Source: Paralithodes platypus
Lineage: Eukaryota > Arthropoda > Malacostraca > Decapoda > Lithodidae
DNA length: 64,000 nucleotides
Assembly (NCBI GenBank): GCA_032716605.1
Contig: CM064560.1
Coordinates: 18,521,441-18,585,440, forward strand
Reading direction: 5' to 3'
Positions 34,681 to 45,516 of this stretch are shown here, in pieces. Position 1 is the stretch's first letter. The number at the start of each line of letters is the position of its first letter. The translations under genes were made by a program, and so were the position numbers. A model generated the notes under the pieces. The model was not told where the DNA came from. It did not search any database and worked only from the letters and a program-made list of their open reading frames with translations.

Positions 34681-35539
34681 ATATGTGCAGTTTGCTCGGA
34701 GTATTTCAGATCTCCAGATTACTGCACAGGCATAGAGTTGCTTGCTGAGGGGAAGGGAAGTTTGTTAGTTGAAAGGGATCTAAAGATAGGATGTCTAAAT
34801 AGTGAGTACAAGTATTGTACCCTACATAGTTTTAACTATAGGTCAAGGTCATTAAGGACTAGAAAGTGTTTTGAGGGTAAGTAAATAGGTAAGATGAGGA
34901 TTGGTTATTAAGGTCTAATAGGAGGTAAGTCGTTATGTCAAGTCGGGTTGAGTCATGTTCGGATTTTGTAAGGTTGGCAGAGGTACAGTACAGTACAGTA
35001 CAGTACCAGTATGGGTGGTACCGTACTGTATTGGTTAGGGGTAGGTTCATAAAAACATTCCCCACTCATATCCGTGGCTTCGATGTCAGCCATTGTTGTT
35101 GTCATGTGACGTCACCAGCCTTACCAGCTGATTTCTCAAAACAAACTCTAAGTTTCGTTTAAACATTCATATTTTTAAATAGCTTTGACTGAACACTTTC
35201 CTGTAATAATATTATTAGCGGGACAATACACAATAATTTCCTGTATACCGGTACCCCACTTTAGGCAAGTCAGATGGTAGTTTGAGGAGCGCCAGCCAAC
35301 GACGTCCGCTCCCACTCGTCTCTCGTGTGTGTGTGTGTGTGTACAAAGGAAATCAAGCAACAACAGATCTAGTGACCCTTCTAGGTTGCTTGTCCTCCAA
35401 AACACTGAAGATCAAGTGTCCAAACAGTGGTTTAGAGTGGGTAAGGGAACATTGGAAAGGGAATTACTGCCCTGGAACTAATGTCCGTGGCAGGATTAGG
35501 AAATTAGTAGGGTTAGTAGATGGGTTAGTAACTGAGGGG
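34681..35539. other. Non-coding intronic stretch with simple repeats
   Basis: Contains a GTACA-type microsatellite with a short inverted arm (34984-35030) and a (GT)n run (35323-35342). A short open frame at 34672-34884 with CAVCSEYF and DYCTG has no recognised relative and no supporting context. No gene is claimed. Confidence 0.5.
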
Positions 35540-35553
35540 GGGATAAAATAAAG

Positions 35554-38513
35554 TTATTCATTTACAAACGCAGTCAGTCGCGGGTTTGATGCGAGATATT
35601 TGTCTAGGCGGAGTTTAAATGAATCAACGGTGATGCAGTCTATAACGTTTTGGGGAAGCCCATTCCACAAGTTGACAACTCGATTGAAGAAGAAATTCTT
35701 AGATTCGTGTGAGTTAAAAGATTTACCAATAATTTTGCAACCGTTTCCCCGCGTGTAATTAGATTGGTCGATAGTGAAGTACTTACTACAGTTCATATTG
35801 TCGATGCCTTTGATGATTTTGAACACTTGAATTAAGTCACCTCTTAATCTGTGCTGGGTTAAAGGAAATAGATTTAATTCTCTAAGACGCTCTTCGTATG
35901 GTTTGTTCTTTAGGCTAGGTATCATTTTGGTAACTCTACGTTGAACTCGTTCTAGCTTGTTTATATCTTATTGGTAATAAGGGCACCAGGATTGAACGCA
36001 GTATTCCAGAAGAGGGCGGACTAAGGAATTGTAAAGGGTTAGGATAACTTCTTTGGATTTATGCTCAAATGACCTGCCTATAAAGCCAATTATTTTGTTT
36101 GCCTTCTTAACAACTTCTGAACATTGTTGACTCGGTTTTAGGTTACTCGATATTGTTACTCCCAGATCAGTTTCTCTGTTTACATTCTTAAGCTGAGTGC
36201 CATTCATCGAATAGTTTGCTTTCTCATTTAGGTATCCGATATGTAGTACTTTACATTTATCCGCATTGAAACTCATTTGCCAAATTTGGGCCCAACATGA
36301 CAATTTATCTAGATTGTGTTGCATATCGTCAACTTGTTCTTTTGAGAGTACGCTATTTGCAATTTTTGTATCGTCAGCAAATTTTGAGATTGTACAGGTG
36401 AGACCCTCATCTATGTCGTTGATGTAAATTAGAAAGAGAATTGGTCCTAGTACCGATCCCTGGGGTACCCCGCTACTTACATTGGTCCATTTACATGCCT
36501 TACCGTTTATGACTACTCTTTGCTTTCTGTCGCTGAGCCAATTTTCTATCCATTTCAACACACCGTCTTGTATTCCATGCGCTTTTAGTTTTAGCAGTAA
36601 ACATTTGTGGGGAACTTTGTCAAAGGCCTTTTGAAAATCAAGGTATATAATATCTACAGCTTTACTCTCATCGTAGAGGTTGAGGATATCGTGGAAGAAG
36701 TCTAAGAGGTTTGTTAAACAGGAACGTTTTTTACGAAAGCCGTGTTGAGTATCTTTAAGTATGTTATTTTCCTCTAAGTGATTTACGAGTCTGTCTCGTA
36801 TGACCGTTTCTAGCATTTTACATACAACTGAGGTTAAGCTAATTGGACGATAGTTACTGGGTAGGGATTTGCTGCCTTTTTTGAATATCGGTGTTACGTT
36901 GGCTAGCTTCCACTGATCGGGCATAGTTCCAGACTGCAAGGATTTATTGAATAGTAATGTCAGTGGTTTGGAGAGCTCATCCTTAGCTTCCTTTAGAACT
37001 CTAGGCGAGATTGTATCAGGTCCAGGCGTTTTATTTACCTTGAGTTTATCTAAACAATTCAATACTTCTCTCTCTGTAACGGTGATATTGCTTAGAACAT
37101 CTGAATTATCAATCTGAATCGGCGATGGTGTAGGGATATCACTGAGGTCTTCTGTTGTAAAAACTGATGCAAAGAAGGTATTGAGGGCATTATTCATTTG
37201 TACTTCGTCTTTGGTGTATTCTCCATTTTCATCGACTAACGGTCCAACAGTTGAAGTAACTACTTTTTTCTTTCTGATATAACTATAGAATTCTTTCGGG
37301 TTTGTTTTACTTTGATTCGCAATATGTAACTCTAAGGTCTTTTTACTTTGCTTAATTAACTTTTTGGCTTTGCGTCGTAGCTCTACAAATTTCAGCCGTT
37401 CTTCGTCATTTTGTGAGGATTTTAATCAATCATTAGCAAATTTTTTAGCAAGCAGGCAGTTTGAAATATCTTTATTCCACCATTTGGGCTTATTATTATG
37501 GCCTGGACGCCGTATTTTCGATGGTATGCAGTCTTGCACTGCTTTTAGGTAAGTGGCTTCGAATAACTTCCAAGATGTATTTATGTCGTTATTGTGAATT
37601 AAAAAGCTCCAGTCAGTTTCTTTAAACATAGCTCTAAGTTTATGGAAGTTTGCTTTCTTGAAATTAGGGACTTTTTCGATGCTACTATTTGGTTCGTTAC
37701 TAGTAAACTTTAAAGTGAAAGTTATCGTACGATGGTCACTGTTACTGAATTCATCACCAACATTCAAATTCTCTATTAATTCTTCTTTTGTTGCAAGTAC
37801 AATGTCAAGAACGTTATTACCACGGGTCGGCGTTCAAACAAATTGATAAAGCGAACTCTCTTGCAAGTTCGTATACAAGTCATGTCCGGAGTGTGAAGTA
37901 AGAGTATTGCCCCACTTGGTCACAGGTAAATTAAAGTCGCCAAAAATTACGGTATCTTGTGAGTTACTTACATCTGCAATTTGTTCGTAAATTTCTCAGT
38001 CAGTTTGCACTGATTGAGCTGGAGGTCTGTATATTAATGCAAGTATTATTTTTGTACCTTTATTATTCTTTATTAGCACAAAAGATGCGTCGACGTTCAC
38101 AATTTGAGGTTTTGACAAGAGGGTAGGGTTAAGACTTTCTTTGATATAAAGTAAAACGCCACCTCAAAAAGCAAAAACGATTTCGATTTATTCGGCTTTT
38201 CTCAAACATTACATAACCGGGAAGTGAATACTCTGCTAAAAAGTCTCTATCTTCTGTATTGAGCCAAGATTCTGTTATGCCAATCACATCATAATTTTCT
38301 GTAAACATTTAAATCTGAAAATGTATTGTGTATGCTACGAGCGTTTGCATAGAAAACCTTTAAATTTGTTATTTTAGAACTCACGGAACGCTCTTTAATA
38401 ATATTTTTGGTTCTTGTCGGATCTACATTTATGTTCATGGCTGTCCTCGGTCCTCGCTGTCTTCGGTCCTTATCGCTGGTGGTCCTCTGTTGCCTCTGTT
38501 TTTTTCTTGGCAT
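35554..38513 (-). pseudogene. LINE D ORF2: endonuclease and reverse transcriptase
   Basis: ATG 38513 opens ORF2 (VFYANARSIHNTF, an APE endonuclease start). The endonuclease region 38290-37770 contains several stops and shifts, among them a TGA near 37835 before TPTRGNNVLDIVL; SNSDHRTITF marks the SDH motif. A 409-codon frame (37197-35968) holds KTPGPDTISPRVLKEAKDEL, WKLANVTPIFKKG, YRPISLTSVVCKMLE, YLDFQKAFDKVPHKCLL, SGVPQGSVLGPILFLIYIND and FADDTKIA. The last part (35925-35554) has NLWNGLPQNVID in another frame. Catalytic residues of the polymerase are present. Confidence 0.88.
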
Positions 38514-38521
38514 TGGATGAT

Positions 38522-39142
38522 TTATGTCACTGCTGCTTCTTCTCGGATGGCGTTTTTTGATCCATGGCTGCGGACTGCTTCGTGTAGGAGACGACCCATG
38601 CGTGCTGAACCCACAGGGTTTAGATGAGTGCCATCCTTGCGGAACAGAGTAGGCTGGTTGTAGAAGTTGTCCCAGAGGTTGATGAATTCAACTTCTTCCC
38701 TCAGACACAAATATTTTAGTCGGCTATTTGTGCTGAAGGCCTTGTCGTAGAATTTGTCAGGTGCGTCAATCTTGGGGAGAATGCCTGAGATGATGATATT
38801 CCTTGACTTGTTTTTGTAGTGCTGGATCATCTTGCGATATTTCTCCATCAACTCTTCGGATCTGGTGCGCATGACGTCAAAAAGGGTATTTTCATTTGCA
38901 TCCTTTGTGGTATCTTTGAAGGCTTCCACAATGTCGTCCAGTCCAGCTCCTGGGATGCAAAATCTTTTTCGTTGATTTGGGACTCTGTCGCAGAACTCTT
39001 CGACCTGTCCTCGTAGGATGGAATCCCCAACGAGCCTGGTCTCTTCTGGTTCGTCTTCCATCTCTACCAATATCTCAAATCTGTTTGACATTGTGACTGG
39101 TAGATGAGACCTTTTCTGCGTTGGCCGTGCACCGTTCCTCAC
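38522..39142 (-). CDS. LINE D ORF1 with SGNH/GDSL esterase-like domain
   Basis: 206 codons, uninterrupted. LVGDSILRGQ (about residues 37-46) is the block I GDS motif with the nucleophile Ser. NIIISGILPKIDAP lies where block III is expected, and DGTHLNPVGSARMGRLL near the C-terminus supplies the block V Asp-x-x-His pair. Esterase-type ORF1 proteins are known in CR1/L2 LINEs and probably act on membranes or RNPs; the exact role is unsettled. The classic Asn of block III is not obvious. Stop TAA at 38522-38524; ORF2 begins 8 bases later, an arrangement compatible with termination-reinitiation. Transposon protein, not a host gene. Confidence 0.75.
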   Translation of the reverse strand: MRNGARPTQKRSHLPVTMSNRFEILVEMEDEPEETRLVGDSILRGQVEEFCDRVPNQRKRFCIPGAGLDDIVEAFKDTTKDANENTLFDVMRTRSEELMEKYRKMIQHYKNKSRNIIISGILPKIDAPDKFYDKAFSTNSRLKYLCLREEVEFINLWDNFYNQPTLFRKDGTHLNPVGSARMGRLLHEAVRSHGSKNAIREEAAVT

Positions 39143-39160
39143 TGGTGTAAATCCGGAAAC

Positions 39161-39659
39161 CTGTGGTGGCGGGACTACGTACAGGTCGGGGAGAGGAGTG
39201 GTTAGAACGGGGGCGAGGGGTTGGTACTGTTCGTGCTAGCAGGCTTCTTGCACGAGGAGTGGGGGAGAGACTAAGGTGAACAGGGCGGCTGTCCTGGTTT
39301 GATGTCGGCTCAGGTTCGTCAGAAGCATCTGCTGCAGTGTCTACTGCAGGTGTTGGATTGTTGGCAGATGACGTTGGGGCGGTGGTGGATGCTGGAGTTG
39401 AAACAATTGGAGATAGTGATACTCCAACATTGAGTGTTACAAACTCTTGGAGTGATTCCAGCTTGCTGGTGTGTGTGTGTTATTATTCTGGGGAGATTAT
39501 AGGCACCAATCGAGCAGGGCAGTACCCAGGGGAGGCCACAGCAACTCCTGTATCATTTGCCTAGCTTTCCCCACTGTTTCTATTTGTGCCTCACCTACAC
39601 AGAGTAATCCAGCGAACTCTCACAAACAATAACTTTTCCTAGTCATTTCACTACACTTT
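39161..39659. other. Non-coding stretch, no gene seen
   Basis: Upstream of LINE D ORF1; may include its 5' untranslated region. Contains a short (TG)n run near 39470-39480. No recognisable coding potential. Confidence 0.4.
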
Positions 39660-39770
39660 ACTTGACAGGGCCGCCTGGAAAACCGCCATTTAGGACGTGA
39701 GACTGTAACCACATTCTCTGTGGACAAAACGGTCTTTAAACTTATTTGTATGTATGTAAGCATACCGCAC
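39660..39770 (+). mobile_element. RTE-like LINE 3' tail scrap
   Basis: GGCCGCCTGGAAAACCGCC and CGGTCTTTAAACTTATTTGT, followed by a TATG tail, match the end of the LINE at 1478-2312 (VAWNAAI, then the 3' untranslated region). Only about 110 bases remain. Confidence 0.7.
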
Positions 39771-40893
39771 TTTTTTCCAACACACCTACAGTAAATTACC
39801 TCTAACTTACCTGGATTTTGGCTCTCTATTACTTTCTCAACCTTTGGGGAGACACTTATTACAGGCAGCTTCGCCTTTTGTCCCCTTCATGCACATATTT
39901 TGTTTTTATCTCTCGCTTATATTTTCTCTCTTCTTTGTTTCCTTATTTACCCATATTCCACCTTCTGGAAGACAGCACTACTATCTTTTCCTTTCTTCCC
40001 TACCAATCTCCCTCTCTCATGTATTCCTCTTTATTCTTTCTCCCCCTTACCCATCACCCTTATTTTATTCTTTCTCTTTATTGTTAGTTTTTTTCTCCAT
40101 CCTGCCTTCCTTCCGACCCCCCATACTTACCCACCACCACCACACCATAACCCTCTCATCTGGCTATATTCCGAAGGTCGGGCTTGCAGTGTTGGCAGGT
40201 AGGGCCGTAGACTCATTGTCTGGTCTAAACACACTGGCTATAGCATCTATGCATATGGCAACACCCTCATCAATATCATACCATTTATGCGGCCCAGACT
40301 TGACGACAAACTGAATGAATTTGTGCGTGAAACCAGTTGCATAAATTATACGCAGTTGATACTCAATGCACAAAACCTGAGGTGTGTAGAATCTACGCAT
40401 TTGACCTTATTGGGGTTAATCTTTTTACTTTGATAAAGCCTTATATTATTGACCTGACTAAACAATTTTGTTTAGTATTTGAAGAGTATTGTATTCAAAG
40501 GGTTACAAAAAATACATACACACATTAGCCTTTTACTAGGAGGGATTTTTCCTAAATTGAATATAATTGATCAGAATATAGCCCAAGTTAATTAGAAATT
40601 AAGTGCTTGTACTGATGCAGTTTTTATAGGCATGCACTCCCTTGATTGACAGGGCTAGGGCTTGCCCTTGTTACAGGGACTTTACTAAACATTTGTCACA
40701 AATCACTAGACTTGAGTGTCCAAACTCTTGACGTCTACCAGTGGCACGGAGTGAGATCGAAGTGCATCTGCATCAGAATTGCTTGTACTGAAGTGATTAA
40801 ATTTAGGTTCATCCATTTGGTTATAGTATTGCTTCTTATATTAGATGATGTTTTCATCAGTCTTTGTTTACCTATACTCTAGCTATTATTGTT
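39771..40893. other. Intronic stretch, pyrimidine-rich then unassigned
   Basis: 39870-40150 is strongly C/T-rich on the + strand, without stable coding. The rest shows no recognisable gene or repeat up to the SINE-like element at 40894. Confidence 0.4.
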
Positions 40894-41024
40894 GTTGTTG
40901 TTCCCTAAGCTGCCTGGCCGAACAGCCCCGAGTCCCTGAGGAAGGCCATGGCCACGATCGAGCTTTCCCACAGAGCTCTCCTTGAGTGTAGATTGTGTTG
41001 TTGGCGTAAGTGGTTGTGTGAAAT
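40894..41024 (-). mobile_element. SINE-like (GTT)n repeat, short form, complete
   Basis: Perfect 12-bp flanking duplication GCTATTATTGTT (40882-40893 and 41025-41036). Plus-strand order: (GTT)n, CCCTAAGCTGCCTGGCCGAA, GGCCATGGCCACGATCGAGC, ending GTAAGTGGTTGTGTGAAAT. 131 bp, homologous to one end of the 522-bp long form. Inserted about 170 bases upstream of a Vha14 exon. Confidence 0.8.
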
Positions 41025-41190
41025 GCTATTATTGTTTACATATACAGTACTGTACTGTACTATAGTTATTACACACCGCCACCAATTAAAATGTTTTTAC
41101 ATATTTCATATTGTTGAAACTTTTGATTTACATTCAGTAGCTGTTTGTAGTCAACTATTTGTAATGTTCAGCATACATTTTTTTTTCTAG

Positions 41191-41273
41191 ATACGAGTGT
41201 CCAAGAGATTGAAGACTGCTACAAGAAATTCATGAAGAGGGATGATATTGACATAATACTCATCAGCCAGAAT
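41191..41273 (+). CDS. Vha14: V-type H+-ATPase subunit F, exon 2 of those visible
   Basis: Acceptor TTTTTTCTAG, donor AAT|GTAAGT. With the single base from 9270 it encodes [19 protein letters not shown] and then IDIILISQN, the middle of subunit F, where the DDIDIILI(N/S)QN strand is nearly invariant across animals. Ends in phase 0. Same strand and family order as the exons at 9189 and 42282, so the roughly 32-kb gap between the first two is an intron. Confidence 0.96.
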
Positions 41274-41683
41274 GTAAGTACAGTACTGTTCAGTAGTGTT
41301 TCAATGGTATTTTTCTTAATATGAAACAAATGAGGGTATAGACGGTGTACCTGTACATTCAAAATCAATAGTTTGCCAAGATTATTGCTCATAAACTGCA
41401 TTATTATAAGTTACTATCGCTTCCCTTAATAGTCTTTGCGATTCTTATAGCCTGTGACTGGTACTATTTGCTTCACATAGAAAATTTTACATATTCTTTT
41501 TAAACTTCACCCATATTATCAACAATGTTTTAGGTGAACTACAAATTGATATCCCCGTACAGCCCAAAATGAAAAATTTCTTTTACACTTTTTATTTTTC
41601 CCATATCCTTTTTTTTCACAGTTACAAGTTGAAAACCTGAAAATATACAGAAATATGCCCGCTGGTTAGGGGTTATGACTGTA

Positions 41684-41893
41684 CACACGGTCCAAAAAGT
41701 ATCTGCACCTCTACGCTGATCATCTGGTGTGTACAGTTTGATAGGGTTGGCACCTCCGCCTGCAACTATATCCATGTGTCAGAGAGGATCGTCTCTGACA
41801 CATGGATATAGTTGCAGGCAGAGGTGTCAACCCTACCAAGCTGTACACACTAGATGAACAGCATAGGGGTGCAGATACTTCTTTGACCGAGTG
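41684..41893. mobile_element. Palindromic MITE, TA-flanked, 210 bp
   Basis: Two arms of about 100 bp (41684-41785 and 41796-41893) are near-perfect reverse complements around a short loop (GAGGATCGTCTC region). Ends read CACACGGTCCAAAAAGTATC and, inward from the right, CACTCGGTCAAAGAAGTATC, each bordered by TA (41682-41683 and 41894-41895). This is the layout of a Tc1/mariner-derived hairpin MITE. Lies in the intron between the exons at 41191 and 42282. Confidence 0.8.
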
Positions 41894-41910
41894 TACATTG
41901 ACAAATATAA

Positions 41911-42262
41911 TTTGTTAATTATTAAACTTACAATATTGTAGGCCTACTGGTAATACTGTAGCAAGTGTTTATTTGTTAATTATTAAACTTACAATATTGT
42001 AGGCCTACTGGTAATACTGTAGCAAGTGTTTATTTGTTAATTATTAAACTTACAATATGTAGCCTACTGGTAATACTGTAGCAAGTGTTTATTTGTTAAT
42101 TATTAAACTTACAATATTGTAGGCCTACTGGTATACTATTTGTTAATTATTAAACTTACAATATTGTAGGCCTACTGGTAATACTGTAGCAAGTGTTTAT
42201 TTGTTAATTATTAAACTTACAATATTGTAGGCCTACTGGTAATACTGTAGCAAGTGTTTATT
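41911..42262. repeat. Tandem repeat, ~60-bp unit, about six copies
   Basis: Units carry TTTGTTAATTATTAAACTTA, GTAGGCCTACTGG and TACTGTAGCAAGTG. One unit (around 42121-42145) is shortened and one has a 2-base loss. The array ends 19 bases before the Vha14 exon at 42282, so it occupies the polypyrimidine/branch region. Confidence 0.92.
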
Positions 42263-42281
42263 TTGTATGACATATTGACAG

Positions 42282-42407
42282 ATTGCAGAGCAGATTCGTC
42301 ATGTGATAGACAGTGATAATGATAACCCACTGCCAGCAGTCCTGGAGATACCCTCTAAAGATCATCCCTATGACCCTACCAAGGACTCAGTCTTGCGGCG
42401 AGCTAAG
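42282..42407 (+). CDS. Vha14: V-type H+-ATPase subunit F, exon 3 of those visible
   Basis: 42 codons in phase 0: [20 protein letters not shown], then [20 protein letters not shown] and AK. The [11 protein letters not shown] motif is the hallmark of animal and fungal V-ATPase subunit F, and the C-terminal helix region follows. Acceptor ATTGACAG, donor AAG|GTTAGT. It joins in frame to the final exon at 44462. Confidence 0.97.
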
Positions 42408-42602
42408 GTTAGTAATACATTACTTGTTTATACTGATGTACTATATTTTACTTTGTTATCCCAAGCCATAGTTAGATAAGGAGTTAACCGGACTGTAAAC
42501 AAGCCATGTTATGATTACTAACACAGTATGTGGAACTATGCCTGCTGCATAATCCTTAGTCAGTTTCTTTCTTACCAATTATTATTTACCTTCTTAACTT
42601 TG

Positions 42603-43083
42603 TCTCTGGGTCTTCTCCTGGGCGACCTACATGTGAATTTGTATATATATATATATTTTATATATATACACACATGTGTGGCCAGACCTATGAGAGTTCC
42701 GTATGGAGCTCAGTGGTCTGGTTAATCTGCTCTACATAACTAACTAAACTACAGTATATATATACTGTATACTCACTCAGGCCCATTCCCCATTTTTTTT
42801 ATTTTTTTTTTATTTTCTGGGGGTGGCCGACTCGAGACAGAGCCCGAATAGGGACAACACAACACAACAGAAAACAATGAAAACACAAATTCACACACAT
42901 CTAAGTCACCCAGGAGAAGACCCAGAGACCGAGGGTCCCTCCAGCACTTCGCTGGCCCCCGACCACCCTCAATATAATATACAGTACCTGTATACTGTAT
43001 ACAGTATATATATATTTTATTTTTTCGGGCTCTGTCTCGAGTCGGCGACCCCCCGCTGTGGGGTGTGTGCCTGAGTATATACA
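42603..43083. repeat. Interleaved foldback repeat in Vha14 intron
   Basis: CTGGGTCTTCTCCTGGGC (near 42606) is inverted at about 42910-42928, and GACTCGAGACAGAGCCCGAA (near 42829) is inverted near 43026-43046 together with flanking CACTCAGGC/GCCTGAGT. A related single arm lies at 47795-47865. The two pairs interleave, suggesting rearranged copies of one repeat. 42676-42730 (GAGAGTTC, TGGAGCTCAGTGG) is another repeat, also seen at 48725-48785 and 48890-48950. Confidence 0.7.
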
Positions 43084-43159
43084 TACCTTTGTTGGTATTA
43101 TTTTATTATATTTTTAACATCGCTCTTAACACCAATAACCCCGCAAATGAAATTATGAA

Positions 43160-44372
43160 AACATGTGATCCTCCCAGGATATCACATACAGAACATGTGA
43201 TCCTCCCAGGATATCACATACAGAACATGTGATCCTCCCAGGATATCACATACAGAACATGTGATCCTCCCAGGATATCACATACAGAACATGTGATCCT
43301 CCCAGGATATCACATACAGAACATGTGATCCTCCCAGGATCACATACAGAACATGTGATCCTCCCAGGATATCACATACAGAACATGTGATCCTCCCAGG
43401 ATATCACATACAGAACATGTGATCCTCCCAGGATATCACATACAGAACATGTGATCCTCCCAGGATATCACATACAGAACATGTGATCCTCCAGGATATC
43501 ACATACAGAACATGTGATCCTCCCAGGATATCACATACAGAACATGTGATCCTCCCAGGATATCACATACAGAACATGTGATCCTCCCAGGATATCACAT
43601 ACAGAACATGTGATCCTCCCAGGATATCACATACAGAACATGTGATCCTCCCAGGATATCACATACAGAACATGTGATCCTCCCAGGATATCACATACAG
43701 AACATGTGATCCTCCCAGGATATCACATACAGAACATGTGATCCTCCCAGGATATCACATACAGAACATGTGATCCTCCCAGGATATCACATACAGAACA
43801 TGTGATCCTCCAGGATATCACATACAGAACATGTGATCCTCCCAGGATATCACATACAGAACATGTGATCCTCCCAGGATATCACATACAGAACATGTGA
43901 TCCTCCCAGGATATCACATACAGAACATGTGATCCTCCCAGGATATCACATACAGAACATGTGATCCTCCCAGGATATCACATACAGAACATGTGATCCT
44001 CCCAGGATATCACATACAGAACATGTGATCCTCCCAGGATATCACATACAGAACATGTGATCCTCCCAGGATATCACATACAGAACATGTGATCCTCCCA
44101 GGATATCACATACAGAACATGTGATCCTCCCAGGATATCACATACAGAACATGTGATCCTCCCAGGATATCACATACAGAACATGTGATCCTCCCAGGAT
44201 ATCACATACAGAACTTGTGATCCTCCCAGGATATCACATACAGAACATGTGATCCTCCCAGGATATCACATACAGAACATGTGATCCTCCCAGGATATCA
44301 CATACAGAACATGTGATCCTCCCAGGATATCACATACAGAACATGTGATCCTCCCAGGATATCACATACAGA
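43160..44372. repeat. Minisatellite, 32-bp unit, about 38 copies
   Basis: Highly homogeneous array; each unit is AACATGTGATCCTCCCAGGA followed by TATCACATACAG. A few units lack 1-4 bases (near 43340, 43490 and 43810) and two carry ACTTG for ACATG. Each unit contains an inverted pair, GTGATCCT and AGGATATCAC, able to form a small hairpin. The array ends about 90 bases before the last Vha14 exon. Confidence 0.97.
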
Positions 44373-44461
44373 ACTTACTCACTCTAAACATTACTGTGCC
44401 TGTAAAGCACTTATTATTATATTTTATTATGATTATTAATTTTTTAACTTTTGTATTCCAG

Positions 44462-44491
44462 GGCCTGTACAGTGCAGAGGACATGCGTTAA
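44462..44491 (+). CDS. Vha14: V-type H+-ATPase subunit F, last exon
   Basis: Acceptor TTTTGTATTCCAG; encodes GLYSAEDMR and the TAA stop at 44489-44491. Family proteins end with a similar G(L/M)(F/Y)xxED tail. The four visible exons give 106 residues; adding about 17 missing N-terminal residues yields the usual length of near 124, so nothing else is missing at this end. Confidence 0.93.
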   Translation, partial: GLYSAEDMR

Positions 44492-45516
44492 ATGTGTTGA
44501 TGTGTCAACCGCGGCAGCAAGATAGCAGTGTTAGTATTACCATATGTTGTGTAGTGTGTCTGTGTGGAGGGACTGTAAGCTTGTACAATTCAATTGTCAA
44601 TGTATGCAGATAGATTTTGTTTTCTACTGTACTGTAGAACCACATTTTTATTGACTGTAAATTAATTTTCATAGTGGATATTAGTCATTAATATTTTCAT
44701 AGTGGATATTAGTCATTAATATTTTCATAGTGGATATTAGTCATTAATATTTTCATATACATTTTTTTTTCTTTGTGGGATATTGTTTATGTTATACAGT
44801 ACATTGTTTATCTGGTATATAGTGAATAGTATACCATATGTTGCATTCCAGCTTTAAACTTCCTGTACTACTATGGTATTGTATTTGGCTTGATGAATAT
44901 CTTTCTTTTCATATTATCCCATCTTATAATTGGCCAGATCTTCCTAAATTGCAAAACACAAGATGCACTTGCTTATACTTTTTGAAGTCAAGTATTGTTT
45001 AGTACTCCTTAATATACCGGTATCTTACTTTTATATGTAGATAAATACAATGCCATTGTATAGTTTCCATTTTTGTGTTTAGTTTTATCTTTAATTTGCT
45101 AGCCAATAATTATACTTATAATAATATATATAACAACTGTATAGAGTACTTTAATACTAAAGTAATAGATAGGATTAACTAGAACTTGCATCTCACTGTT
45201 ATCATGACCCACTGAGAGGGTAACCAGTCATCTGGTACTTGAGAGCATATAGACTATTGATACAGTATTTTTTTTTTTTTTTTTTTTTTGTGAAGTAGGC
45301 AAAATTTAGTTACCTATACTCCTAACCTTTTGAAAGAAAATAATAATAGAAAATCCAAATACAAAGATCTTATTTTATGTAAATATAGTATGGTTGGATG
45401 CACAAATTTATACTATTATTTTAAGTAATAGGAAGAACGAAAGAAATTAAAATTTGGTACCTCAAGAAGTGGTTCCAGAATTACTGGGTTTGTAAAACAA
45501 ATACAGTAATGATCAA
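44492..45516. other. Vha14 3' untranslated region and downstream sequence
   Basis: No further coding seen. 44677-44757 is a tandem repeat of about 28 bp in three copies (TTTTCATAGTGGATATTAGT). A T-run lies at 45270-45288. I could not place the poly(A) site with confidence. Confidence 0.5.

Larger units (their letters stand above)
35540..39160 (-). mobile_element. LINE D, CR1-like with SGNH-type ORF1
   Basis: Nearly full-length minus-strand LINE: ORF1 (39142-38522), an 8-base gap, ORF2 start (38513), endonuclease, linker, reverse transcriptase to 35554. Two-ORF CR1 layout, unlike the single-ORF plan suggested for LINE C. ORF2 is broken in the endonuclease and at about 35930-35970; the polymerase is otherwise long and open. 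Confidence 0.85.

Noticed and set aside
34672..34884. Cys-containing open frame as a zinc-finger gene
   Set aside because: Only one C-x2-C pair, short, and adjacent to the LINE B 5' end.
43160..44372. Regular repeat array that could be mistaken for a CRISPR
   Set aside because: Units are contiguous 32-bp copies with no unique spacers, inside an intron of an animal gene.
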